DNA of 64,000 nt from Lepeophtheirus salmonis. Lineage: Eukaryota > Arthropoda > Copepoda > Siphonostomatoida > Caligidae. Of the stretch, positions 51,900 to 63,796 are shown piece by piece. A program made the position numbers and the translations under genes. The first letter of the stretch is position 1, and every line of letters begins with the position of its first letter. The stretch is from positions 14,570,001 to 14,634,000 of the forward strand of contig NC_052140.2 in the NCBI RefSeq assembly GCF_016086655.4, given 5' to 3'. The notes under the pieces are model-generated. The model did not search any database, was not told where the DNA came from, and saw only the letters and a program-made list of their open reading frames with translations.

Positions 51900-54184
51900 T
51901 TTCTCTCCCTATTTTTTTATACATATGTATATTTAAACATTTTTTGACGTATTTTAAAAAGGTTTTTTTTTTTACACCTTTAAGAGTTTTTTTATTTTAT
52001 TATCATTTGCTTTCTAAAAAAAAGATTTCTGCACCAAGTATTACTATGTATATGTTTTTGATAATACATTTTTACAAAAGTAATTCTTTAATATTGGTTA
52101 AAACTATGAATTTTGATTAGAAACTATTGTTTTGAAATATAGAATACAAGTATAAAAATTAATGAGGATCATATTTTATCCTTCAAATTGTAAAAAAAAA
52201 AATGGTACTTTCAATAATACCAAACGACATCATTAAATAAAGATGAATTCTCTATTTATGTAGTTAAATCACTCAAAAACAAATCCAATTGGAAAGACAT
52301 ATTTTTTAACCGTCCATTATTTCCTTCAAAATATCAATGTGAGTACTTATTAGGGTGATTAAAATAGGTTTCAAAAAAAAAAAAAATATTACATTATTTT
52401 CCATAGAAGTATTTATATAAATATAATTGAACATGTTTCTAAACTATTATCGAAACAAGACATGTTCAATACAAAATAACTTATAGAGATGTATAGAAAA
52501 TGACATGTATGTATGTAAAATGTAAAAAAAAACCAAAAAATGATATGATAACCCTTAGTATTTCAATAATGTTAGGGAAAAGAGTAGCTTAGATATCTAA
52601 CGTGTTATTGTAATAGCTGCAAAGAACTATGAGAAGAAGAAAATAAACTAAAATCCCAATCCCTGTTAATACAAGGACTTAGACCGGAATAACTTCGATT
52701 TTGATCTTCAACTATACTTTGAGTCCAACAAGGGCTTACTCTTTTAAGCATGGATGAAAATAATATTATTCATCGGTAGGTTTTCAGTCTCATAATTTGA
52801 AGAATTTTTGAGAGAAGAACATCATGGCCGTGATGATATTTCATTAAATTAGCATCAAGTGTCTATAAGATGAATGAAATACAAACAAACCACACTCTTT
52901 ATCTGGCAATGATGTAAGCAGGAATTACTAGGATGTCAATTTTTAATTTACTCCCAGCCCGACAAATCATTACTTCAAACTTCAGTGGTTACCCTCCCTC
53001 AATTATGAGCACTCACACTAAAGGCTACACTTCATGCATATATGTTATCTCCTCAAGAATGAAATTATAACTATAACAGCTCAAAAGATCCATACACTGT
53101 TCAAGTTGACAACAGCAACAAAGCTCTCACTCAAAAAATGGTAAGAAATTACAAACCTATTCATGAAGTTATATTTTGAAAAAAAAACAGAGAGGATCTG
53201 TTTATCAATTCCTATCAATACCTTTGAAAACAATAGTAAAAAATGGATTTATACTAATAGTGGTTTAATATATTATCTTTTGTGTACACGGAATTGATTT
53301 CTTAGAAACTTTACGATAATCTTCAAAGAGTTGATGTCAAAATAAGGAGGTTGTGTGATTTAAAACTTCTATTGTACAGGGAAGGAAAAATTCTGCGTTA
53401 GTAGTCTCAGATTTTCAAAATTTAATTTATCATAGTTTTTTCTCTCCTAAAAATTAACACATTTAAATCACCAAAGCTCTTCATTTTGAAAGGGATAACT
53501 GTTTTGGTTTGAGGATTATATTATGCAAAGTCTATATTTGGACAATGTTGAGGAGGTTTAGCATCTATATATCTTCTTTTCTCAAGAGTTACTGAATAAA
53601 TTAAACAGGTTTTTTTTTTAAATAAATTTAAAACACTCTTCAGATTAACAACTATACAAAATTCTTACACTCATTTAGGTCATATTTTAATGCAGCTCTA
53701 CCTATTACAATAATCTTCTGGGGTAGTTATAAGTTCTTAAAACGCAAGCAAAAATGACACACAAGATAATACAAAGATATTTGTTTCACAGGGATTAAAA
53801 CCTATAATCATGACTGGGAGGTCATTAAAATTTTCTACGAGCCAACAGGCCTAACCAATTTTGGTTTTTTGCATCCCTGTAAAACATTTACTATCCCAGA
53901 ATACAACAAAAGTTAGATTACTTTTATACTAAAACTGAAAGGCAATAAAATACACCCAGAAAATAAACAATGAGTTGCTGCTGATTATTGTGACATTGCA
54001 CCATAATTTACAGCTCAATACTCAATTTTGTCAAATTTTACAAAAAAAAAAAAAAAAATCATCACATCAACTCACTTAAATAGATGCTAGATAGGTATTA
54101 CTATCTTTTAAATACGAGTGCTGCCATCTTAACAAGTTCAGAAACTATTCCATTCCATTCAAGTATATACTTCAATATTTATTT
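51900..54184. other. Upstream of the POU gene: AT-rich, repeat fragments
   Basis: R1-like words at about 52.65-53.13 kb (gtccaacaagggcttactct, cctcaagaatgaaattataa). No coding region recognised. Confidence 0.4.
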
Positions 54185-54478
54185 CACTTAAACGACGGTT
54201 GATATCAAAAATGATACCCATTTATTTTTTAATATCTGTCTCTGAAAAGATGTTAAGTTTTGCAAAGGTTTTCTTGTCTAAAACTGGTGGAATTCTCTCT
54301 ATTTCTCTATATCAAGGAAACCATTACAATATTAATTTATCATCTTGTTTCTTGTGTTTAGTAATATGAATTAGGAGAATTCAAGAAATTTTATACAAAT
54401 TTAATTACAAAGTGTCTCACAATATCTCATTGAAACCCAAATGGGTATCAAAAATGATACCCATCGTCGTTTCTAGTG
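54185..54478. mobile_element. piggyBac-like MITE candidate, 294 bp
   Basis: The left end CACTTAAACGACGGTTGATA and the reverse-complemented right end CACTAGAAACGACGATGGGT are inverted repeats continuing through TATCA.....TGATACCCATTT. Each end carries its own hairpin around atcaaaaatgat. TTAA abuts the right end (54479-54482); the left flank is ATTT, a poor match. No ORF. Confidence 0.6.
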
Positions 54479-57195
54479 TTAAGATACAGGATTACGTATC
54501 CAAACAGACTAAATACAGGCCACCTTGCACTGGCTCCATTGTTTTTTTATTAGCCAAGGACTAGAAGGCTATATTCCTTATAATGCCTCTCTTACATACT
54601 CCATGGCTAATAAATGACATTTATTGGCTAAAACTCCTATTTATAGATGTATTTATATTTAAGCATTAAAAATAAAGTATCATGTTTTCATTGGCGAAAT
54701 ATAATTTTATATAAATATATAAAAATTTAAATTTATGTATAGTTTGTCAGCAGTTTTAAAATTTGATTTATTTATAATTCATTGCATCTTTGTTTCGTTC
54801 ATTTTGTGTTTTTGCTTTTGTTAAATGCATGAAGAGCATATGTACATATATACTAAGGACAGGTACATGAAATATTAATCAATGTAATAAAAATCAAGTT
54901 TTTGTCCTGCAATAAAAAAATTTATTGTTTTTCAAATAGAAAATATAGTTTTTCCGTATTTATGTATATTGAACGTTTTAGTATTGTCCCGATACCAATA
55001 TTTTTGTACCCGTTCCGAACCTAATTGGAAGTTTGATACTTTTCGACTCAAATTGTACAATTAAATGTTGCTGCTAGAGGGTTGGTGGGTCATTGAGGGA
55101 TTGGGTAAGGTACAACCTTCATTTTGATAATTCAGTCGGTGTAAATTGGATGTCCGTCAAAAAAAATTATGTTTTAAATGTTTAGGTTTTGCAAAAATAT
55201 GTATTTTCTATAAAAAGCCCTCTTTAAAAAATAAGTATTTTCCAACAAATAAAGTGATCAAAAAAAAATTCTTAACACAAATTGTTAAGATCTTAGGACT
55301 CTCCCAAACATATATTTTCGCAATGACTCTCTTTACATATATTTATAAGGTTTTTTTTTGTGTGTAGGGTGTGGATTACCTGAGAAATTGGCTTGGTTTT
55401 TTTGCAGTAGTCATTCTAAAGCTTTCTTGGAAATACAGTGTGTCGCTATCATGTAATAAATAATTGCAAAAAATGACTTCCCATAATGTTTTGCACCATT
55501 TCACTAATTTCAATATAGCTCATTTTCATAATTTGAAGTTTGTAAAGTTCCTTCAGTACGAATTCATCCACCAATAAGTATGCTAAAGAGTTTGGTGTTA
55601 TCAGATGTCGTGTCATACAATAATTATAAATGGGTGCAATTCATTCAATCCAAGTAATTAGAACCATATTAATTTAGGGAAAATAAAACAATTAAAGATC
55701 TTTGAAAAATTCTCAGTAACTAATGACGTAATCCATAAATTATCCACAACTGTAAAATAAGTTATGTTGCCAATTACAAATTGAATCTTTATGTACAGGC
55801 CTACATAGTTAATGAGCTGGGTTAAACTTTTTCCCAAAAATAAAAACAAACTTTTTTCATTATACACAGGCAACATAAAGCGAAAAGTTTCGTTTTTTGA
55901 ATATGTAATATTTTCATAATTACCTATTTAATCCAATTTGCACGTGCAACTATCAATTTAAATACTAAAAATGCTTGCATTTGTATAATAGATACATTAT
56001 TTTTTTAAATTAACAACATTAGTTTGAAATATCAACAGATATAATTTGTTTGTTTTTATAAATATGAATTTGTTTTGATGAAGTTGATTGTAATCCAAAG
56101 AATAACAACAGATATTACATTAGTAGTAATATGTATAGCTGAAATAAGAAAATCAAAGTAACGACTTAAAAGCAAATTTATTAATTAAATTTATCAAACA
56201 TTCATTAAAAACTTATAAATAATTCCACTAAAATAAATATTTACATTAACAAACATTGAATTTAATCTGAAAAACGACACAAGAGTCTGCTCAAAATGTC
56301 AGGTGATAAAATCTATTCGAATACAGATTTGAAGGTATTTATAAAATTTGGGATTCAAAATATCCCAGTTCCCTAAAGCAAGGATAATATATATATATCC
56401 TACTTTCACTTTTGTATGAAAAGTTATTTTAAAAGAAAAAAAAGAATGAAAAAAAACATTTGGTATTAAAATACCAAATTTGGGTTAAGTCAGTGTATGG
56501 ACCTATTTGACAGGATTTTTAAAAACTCTGCAATACAAAACATTAATTATCTACTATTATAATGAACCAAAAAAAAAAACTGCTTTATTGCAATTTGGAA
56601 ACAGAAAAATATGCTGCGGTTTTTTACAAAATGTTTCCTAATACTTTATCATTTGATCTTCATTTGACGAATTAAATTAAAAATAGAGACACTGATACAT
56701 CCGAAAATAATACAGAAATAAATGAGCTCATTCATTTCTAACTTTGAACAAAATAAAGAGACTAAATTCTAGTAGAAATGAGAAGGATATTACTTGTCAT
56801 AATATGTTTATTTATAAATATAAGAGTATCAAAAACTGAGAACTCGTATTATTTGATCGTATGTATGGTTGTACATTAATCATCTGTAATTATATATTTA
56901 ATCATGTCATTTTTCCGGCAATCTACCAATTAAATAAATAACTTTCTAATATATAGATATATGTACTAATACAAACAGTGATTTCCGTTTGATCAATATG
57001 TATGATTATATATATTTCGATAGCTACTTATATACATACATATAATAATATATTAGGGTTCATCTAACAGATTTATGTTCGTAGACTTTTTCTTACTTGT
57101 CTCGTCACTTGGTGATGGAAACATTTATTCAAAAAGTCGGAAGTGGTAATGTGTAGCCGCTTATAGTATAATGTCGGAGGTGTAAAAAACACGAG
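54479..57195. other. Intergenic AT-rich sequence, no gene recognised
   Basis: Only short low-complexity frames and TATATA runs (about 56390, 57005). Nothing with a known domain. Confidence 0.4.
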
Positions 57196-57196
57196 G

Positions 57197-58320
57197 CTAA
57201 GGGGAAAGTTCTCGGGTTGACAATGAAACACTGCGATTTTCAGTTAAAAAATTATTTTCATTTCGTACATAATTGGTCATCTTAACCTCTTCATTGGATG
57301 CAAAACACTTCTCAGAAACAAATTTATCTATGTTTGTGAAGTGATGGATATCTGAGGGTGCAAAATCAGTAGAACATGGGAGATGACAGAGCAAATCGTA
57401 CCCTAAATTCAGCAGTTTTCCCATTGGCAATGCACTTTTTTATTCATGTGATTTGTTCTGGTGAAAGAGGATTTTTTTCTTTATGACAAGACTCTTCTTG
57501 CAAATTTTGGGATTCAGATAGCCAAAAAAGGTTGGAGTAATATTTGTTTGTAACTGGTCTACTTTTTTCACGATAGCCAATCAATATGTTTCCACCATGG
57601 TTGCATTTTTAGCATGTCCTTCAATTTTGACATCATGTTTAAATTGATCAGACACTTGATTCACCAAAAAAAGAAAACCATTTTTTTACCAATCAGGAGA
57701 ATAGGAAGGATGGCCGTGCAAATCATGTATCAAATCTCGCAGTTTTCCCATTGCCAACGCACTCTTGTGTATTTTTTTTTTTTTTTTGTTCTTGAGGCCA
57801 GGCCTCTTCTTCCAAATTTTGGTATCTAGCTAGACTAGAAGTTTGGAATAACATTGACCTAATATTGTTTGGCCTTTTTCAAGATAGCCAATTAACATGG
57901 TCCCTTTTGCATCCAAAAATCCGCTTGACATTACCTTTGCAGCAAATGAGAACGACTTTGTTTTCTTTGGCGCTGAACCACTAGCTTCAACCTACTCTTT
58001 GCACTGTTGATTCGTTTTTTGGCGTGTAGTAGTGGACCCATGTCTAATCCTTCGTGTAAGATGTTCCCCACCTCTTACTTCTGATTTCCAGACAACCTCA
58101 ACTATCTCACTCGTCCATTGTTCAACACGATGTCATGCCTTTTTTCGATGGTTTCCCGCGAGGTTGTAGTTTTGGCCTTTCTTTCACGTTGATAATCGAT
58201 GAAGGATATGAAACCACGTTTAAATTAAGCTGCTCACTACTCAACAGTTTACATGAGAGGAGCAAGGTCCCCTTCAGCAACTTTTTTCAACTCAAAATGA
58301 ATTTCATTAGAGGTTAATCC
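57197..58320 (-). pseudogene. Mariner transposase pseudogene with a 327-bp internal duplication
   Basis: Read on the minus strand from 58320: GLTSNEIHFELKKVAEGD (first N-terminal helices), then GSAPKKTKSFSFAAKVMSSG, FLDAKGTMLIGYLEKGQTIL and KKRPGLKNKKK (around the first Asp), and finally KLLNLGYDLLCHLPCSTDFA followed by PSDIHHF and KFVSEKCFASNEEVKM (third Asp in APSD). This is the Mos1/irritans-like DD34D layout. The segment with cagttttcccattg appears twice, at 57413 and 57740, with its flank (tgttcttg..aagactcttcttgcaaattttggtat) repeated, so the middle of the gene is duplicated. Many stops and frameshifts. Confidence 0.75.
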
Positions 58321-58930
58321 ATCCGAAACGAAGAATTATATTATCGTAAGGCATTAAATCTTATCCATTTGGACAAATACATGAAATATTTTTACTGAAA
58401 CAGTTTGATAAACAAACTAAATGAGAAAACCAAGTGAAACTAATAATAAAAAAGGCCTATGGACCCAGCAGGAAATATAATTTGTTTGCCAATTGCAGTA
58501 GCATATCTGCATTACGGCGAGAACTTTTCATCTTACTCTAGAATTTCCTAAATAGTGGAATTGGCTCTTTCTATTTAGCAATCTGAACAAGCTTTTTTTC
58601 CTTTCCAAAGCTGTTATTATGTTACTTAATTCATAAATACACAACATCTAGAAATAAAGTAAAAAAGAATGCGGGTACTCATAATTGTAGACAGATTGTG
58701 ACAATGAGGTTTTGCTACGGACTTTCAAGTGTAAGTCCATATTAGAGTCTGAGTGGAATTCAAGATTGACATGGGAGTAGTAGTCTACTCCCATGTGTTT
58801 GTGGTTATTGCCTTCCTGTCACAGCTGCTAGCAGCAGATATAATATAAAAGTCATGACAGTCTCCTCACATTTATTCTTGAAATTTTCGTTTTCTCTTAT
58901 ATTTACATACCGACAGGACATTCATTATGC
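58321..58930. other. Intergenic, no gene
   Basis: A short inverted repeat, catgggagtagtagtctactcccatg (first half catgggagta), lies at about 58770-58795. Nothing else seen. Confidence 0.45.
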
Positions 58931-59208
58931 CAGTGATTCTCAAAATTCTCAATTTCTAAAAAATTTAATTTTTTGTGAACAACTGTGGATTTTGAATTTT
59001 TTGAGAATAGATATGGATTTTTAAAATTAAAAAAAAAAAATCATTTTTAAATTTATTTTTCAAAAAAAACATAACAACAAAGAACCATTCCAAAATATTA
59101 TTCTGCGTAAGTCCCAGTCTTTGGACAAAAAATAATTTGTGCTGGTAAGAGGGTGTTTGGGTTATATCAAGATTCAACAAGTGACTAAAAAAAGGTTGAA
59201 ACTCCCTG
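58931..59208. mobile_element. hAT-type MITE with perfect 8-bp target duplication
   Basis: CATTATGC occurs at 58923-58930 and again at 59209-59216, directly abutting the element. Termini CAGTGATTCTCAAA and, reverse complemented, CAGGGAGTTTCAAC match at 10 of 14 positions and have the CAG start of hAT TIRs. 278 bp, AT-rich inside, no transposase. Confidence 0.85.
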
Positions 59209-59229
59209 CATTATGCATCATTGTTAATG

Positions 59230-59670
59230 TTGGATCGGTTTCAAAAGACTGCATTACTATCAGTCCGATCCTAATAAAACGTATGAGTCCTGACACTGGT
59301 CCTTATCGGTCTTTTATATTGACGACAACAGCTGAAATGAGAAAGTTACTAACTACGTCATTTAAGCTCTTGAAGTTTTATCATAACTTCTTTAAAATAG
59401 ACTAAATACCTGAATTTTAAAGTAAGACATTTGTGACTAGAACGTGGAATACTCAAGTATTAAATGTTATACGTATCATTCATTATTTCTTTTTTTTCAC
59501 TTTCTAGCAAGATTAGAAGACAATAAAAATAAGGCTAGGACCACAAGACCGACTAATTGGTTCATGGAGCTGATTATTAAAAAAAAATACCGGACCGATT
59601 AGAAAAAAAACTGAAAGGGGAAGAAAAAATAGACGTATTGGGAATAAGGTTCTATGACCGATCCAACACT
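59230..59670. repeat. R3-like MITE fragment(s)
   Basis: cagtccgatcctaataaaac, tcctgacactggtccttatc and accgatccaacact resemble the GGTCC/GACTG-rich R3 element ends. Borders unclear. Confidence 0.3.
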
Positions 59671-60945
59671 AAACATTTTATATACTCGATGACGTAATAT
59701 TATCAACATTCTTAACATTCTTTCTTTCATTTTTTTCTAGAACCTATTCATTTTTTCAATGCTTGCATAATATGTTTACATTTGTGTTATTCATATAATG
59801 AGCTTCAATTTCATTTCAAGCATGACTAGGTTTAAGAAACCAAATAATTAATTTAAGAATAAGTACATATGTATGGCCCCTTAAAAGGTATATAAGTATT
59901 TTCTAGCGTTAAATGACCACTTAGCCCAACCTCCAACTTCGTTCATTTTTTTAATACATTTTCATATGACCAAGCGTTAAATCTGAGATAATTACTAACA
60001 AAATTCATGAAACAATTAAAAATCATTGGGTGTTTGGTATACCCTAATATACATACAAATTATTGATGGAAGATTCGAGTTATAAAATAGTAGTTTGAGT
60101 AATTGAATATTGAAATGTTTGAGCATTTAAGCAAAGACATTATTTCATGGAATAGATTAAATCAAAGTTCAACAATTATGTGTCGGTTTGATTACCTTCA
60201 TAATAAGTCCGTCAATTAGTTTTAAGCAAATAATGTAAGGTATTATTTTGTAAACAAAGAGACAGAGAGTGGCAACGCCTTGCGGCAAAATAGTACAACC
60301 CCTTAGATGATAATATTATTTAACAAGAAATAGAGGTATATTTTACTCCAATAAAGAGTGCAGTTAATATTTTTCTCGGCATGCGGCATTTTTTTATGAA
60401 TTTGCCTGAACAACAAGCTACAAACTGAGACACCTCCTACTAGATAATTTTTTTTAAGTTTTCTCTTGCCTTATTGTAAAGAATATATACTTGCATATTG
60501 AAACTATTACAAAAAGATGTATCTATAACATCACAACAAATCACGAATGAAGTTTATTTAGGTTACCATATTATAAAAACTATTCAGATCTCAACTTTAT
60601 AAGTAGAAAAGTTGCTCCAATAAGGCAGTCAAATTGCTGGAATGGACAAAAAGTCCCGTTTTACTTTTCCTCAAATCTTGTGAATAATAATTTTCACAAT
60701 TAGTGAATAGAAATCTATTACAGTTAATATATTTTTTTTTGTTTTTTCAAATTAATGTTTATATCCTTGGAATTCAAAACAGTCCATACATGACGGACGG
60801 TCGGACTTGACGGTTTCCAACCTTTATTCAGATTTTCGACAATTGGCCTTGCATTTTTAACATCAAAATGACATAAACAGAATCGACGAAACCACAGTTG
60901 CGTAGGAGTGGCTATTATATTATCAATACTATAAACACTATTCCC
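59671..60945. other. Intergenic, no gene recognised
   Basis: AT-rich, no credible ORF or repeat boundary. Confidence 0.4.
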
Positions 60946-60949
60946 ATTT

Positions 60950-61480
60950 TCAGCCGCCTGGCTTGAATTTTAACCTTTATTGAAAAAAGGACACGTAAAA
61001 TTTGACATATTTATTTGATGGTGTCCATCTTTGTTGACCGCACAAACAATACATTGTCAAACAATCAATAAACTGTCTGATAAGTTTTTATCTTCCTAAT
61101 AGATTTCTGCACCACTTTTTTAATATCTCTCTAGACAGTCTAGTGTGAAACCACAAGATCTCTCGCATGGCCTCTCATAGACTTGACGGAATTGGCCTGG
61201 GCTCTTTTCTCTAACTCATCTTGGTCCAGTTTGGCCTTTTGACAAAGGTATAAATATGCCATAGCATATTTTGAATAGACACAAATAAATTTGAAAATTA
61301 AATTTTCAAAGAAAGTGGTCTATATTTAAAAAGACAATTTCTCTAGTAATCATAATTTTAAAAAATCTTTCTCTACAACATTTAGGACTGTCTGACGCCA
61401 TAAATAGTGGTCCTGGAGACGTTTAACTACATGGAGTATTCGAATTGAAGTTCGTCGATCACGTTCAAGTGTCATTTTCT
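60950..61480 (-). pseudogene. Mariner transposase N-terminal relic split by a MITE
   Basis: From ATG 61475 the minus strand gives MTLERDRRTSIRILHVVKRL and QDHYLWRQTVLNVVEK (helix-turn-helix region). It is then interrupted by about 120 bp of a separate repeat (61249-61368), then continues KLDQDELEKRAQANSVKSMR and GHARDLVVSH (second helix-turn-helix), followed by stops. The catalytic domain is absent. Confidence 0.6.
61249..61368. repeat. Short MITE, about 120 bp (copy 1)
   Basis: Over 85 percent identical by eye to the reverse complement of 62101-62218. Contains the exact palindrome tttgaaaattaaattttcaaa (first half tttgaaaatt). It interrupts a mariner relic. Confidence 0.7.
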
Positions 61481-62100
61481 CGACTTTTACTTAAGCTAGA
61501 AAGCTCAGGTGTTTTTTTTTAACTATTTGTTTATGCTTTAATATATAGCAAAATCTGCATTAATTTCAATAACTCAACCTTCATTAATTATTGAATTATA
61601 ATTATAAGTGTTCAAATTTTAATGGACCACCTGGTATATTTGAATATTTTTAATTTTTATCATTAGAGTATTTTTTAATTTATTTTTTCAAATAATGTTT
61701 TTGGGGAGAAGTTCCAGCAATTTTCAGAATATTGTCAACTTTAGTTGTTGTTGTTTTTTAGTTCTAATATTATTCGAGTCCAACAATAACTAATATATGT
61801 ATTTTTATGATAAACAATAATAATATAAAAAAAATAAGTTATTGAAGTCTTAGAATAGTCTGGAGGTCTCTCCAGAAGACCTGTAACTGCTTTTACTAAT
61901 TATTTGCCAACAAAAAATAACACACACACCATTATAAAATTATTTCTTATGGGATTTCATTAGTTTTCTTATTGTTATTGTTGAATTGAAGAGCATACAA
62001 CCATTGTGTGCTTCAATTAATAATAAAAAACCATGAAAGGTTGAATAATTTTCATAAAGCATTAACATTATTTTTGTGAAAACGTATATTTTTTGAATGA

Positions 62101-62218
62101 TTTTTTTAAAATTATGATAACCAGAGAAATTGTCTTTTTAAATATAGACCACCTTCTTTGAAAAATTAATTTTCAAATTTGTTTGTGTCTATTAAAAATA
62201 TACTATCTCATATTTATA
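62101..62218. repeat. Short MITE, about 120 bp (copy 2, inverted)
   Basis: Shares, in reverse complement, aatagacacaaacaaatttg, gtggtctatatttaaaaaga and caatttctct with 61249-61368. The two copies are about 730 bp apart, head to head. Confidence 0.7.
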
Positions 62219-62487
62219 ACTAGATTATAAAACTAATCGGACATGAGTGTTGTTTACAAAACGATTGAGAGTGGCGCCCGTCTTGCAGTGAAATACTACT
62301 ACTTTCGGAATGATAATATTATTTGATATATTAATAATTTGTAAATTCAAAATTGTATTTTGGGTGTAAGAAAATAAAATTAAAAAGTAACTATGTTGTA
62401 TACCCAAAATACATTCTATCGCAAAACTTTGGTGATATATCATATTTTTTTTATTTTACTCATCCCACAATATTAGTGTATTGTTGG

Positions 62488-62717
62488 TCCTTACTTATTC
62501 GGTCCATTCCAGGCTTAGGACCAGTCTGATCAGTCCTTTGGTCTGGTCCTTAAGATTGTCCGTCCTACCTAGTAAAACTGTTTTAAAAAAGTTGAAATAA
62601 AGTTTATTGACGTCGTCAAGTCCTAACTTTATAAGTTTTAGAACTGATATAAAGGACTGGACCGAACTGAGACTGAAGTGGACAGAACATCAGTCTTCAG
62701 TCCTAAATAAGTAAGGA
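62488..62717. mobile_element. MITE family R3, 230 bp with 12-bp TIRs
   Basis: TCCTTACTTATT at 62488-62499 and its exact reverse complement aataagtaagga at 62706-62717. The inside is rich in GGTCC/CAGTC words. Related copies occur at 30857-31080 and, in part, at 37275-37380. Confidence 0.65.
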
Positions 62718-62719
62718 TA

Positions 62720-63725
62720 AAATACTACTTATTATATTACAAAACTTGCTTAGAGCAATTGTATTTATAGTTTTTCATCTACTGATCTGTTCCTTTAGAG
62801 ATAATTCTGAACTATCAAAGTATCTCTTGATAGTTTTCCCATCTGTAGAAAGGCGTTAATAAACAAACAACTAATAAGTAAATAGCTGACATACCTAATT
62901 AATAAGAACATTCATATGTTATTGCTTACAAAATATACTTTTTAAATTTATGCACACCACAATTTAGCCAATATTTACATCCCTACTTATTATGTGGTCC
63001 TTTGTTACAACATGAAAGGGCTTATTATTTATATGCTAAAGGAGTTGAAGATGAGAGCATTCTAAGACTAAAAAAACAATAAGAGCTTTCACAGACACTT
63101 TAAAGCTCATTTATCATCATTGAACTGACTTGATCATTATTGTATGCATGGATGCATACATCTTTCACCAGCTGAATTATCAAGCCACCTCCTATGTGTC
63201 TACATAATTGTTTTTGTTTTTCCCCATGTCAAAATCCTAATTGATACATTGACATTAGTGCAATAAGGCAGGCACTTTGTTCTCATGCTAAACTGCTGAA
63301 ATTGTCGTTCAATAACAACTAAAAAATATCAATATTTATATGGTGACATCTTAAATAAGAAAAAAAAATATATATTTTTTCCTTTTATTTTGCTTTAATC
63401 AACGGTCAAAACAGAAAACAAAAAATGAACACAAAAAAACTTGGAAGTAAGCAAGGATTCTTAATAGTTTTCTTATCTGTATTTCAATTAAGCAGAGACA
63501 TAATTATTTTTAAAGAAATTGATTACGTATGTGAAGAATTATGTTTTTTTTTTTTAAATCAGTCATTTTATTTCAGTTCGTAAGAAGTCTTTTTTGATTT
63601 TAACTTATAATAACTATTGGATCAAAAATATATATAAAATAAAGATATTCTCTAAAATTAATTATTTTGTAAATACTTTCTATCAAATCCCTTAAAAGAT
63701 CTAGAAGTGTCACGTTAGCTAGGCT
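62720..63725. other. Intergenic, no gene
   Basis: AT-rich; nothing recognised. Confidence 0.4.
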
Positions 63726-63729
63726 TTTT

Positions 63730-63796
63730 GATCACAATAGAGACAGAATGCAACAGCAAAAGGATCACAATAGAGACAGAATGCAACAACAGCAAA
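63730..63796 (+). repeat. Direct repeat of 33 bp, in a Gln-rich open frame
   Basis: gatcacaatagagacagaat and gcaaca occur at 63730 and again at 63763. In the plus frame the two copies read DHNRDRMQQQK and DHNRDRMQQQQSQVRD, and the frame stays open until a TGA near 63840. This could be part of a coding exon near the window edge or a simple-sequence expansion; no domain is seen. Confidence 0.4.
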
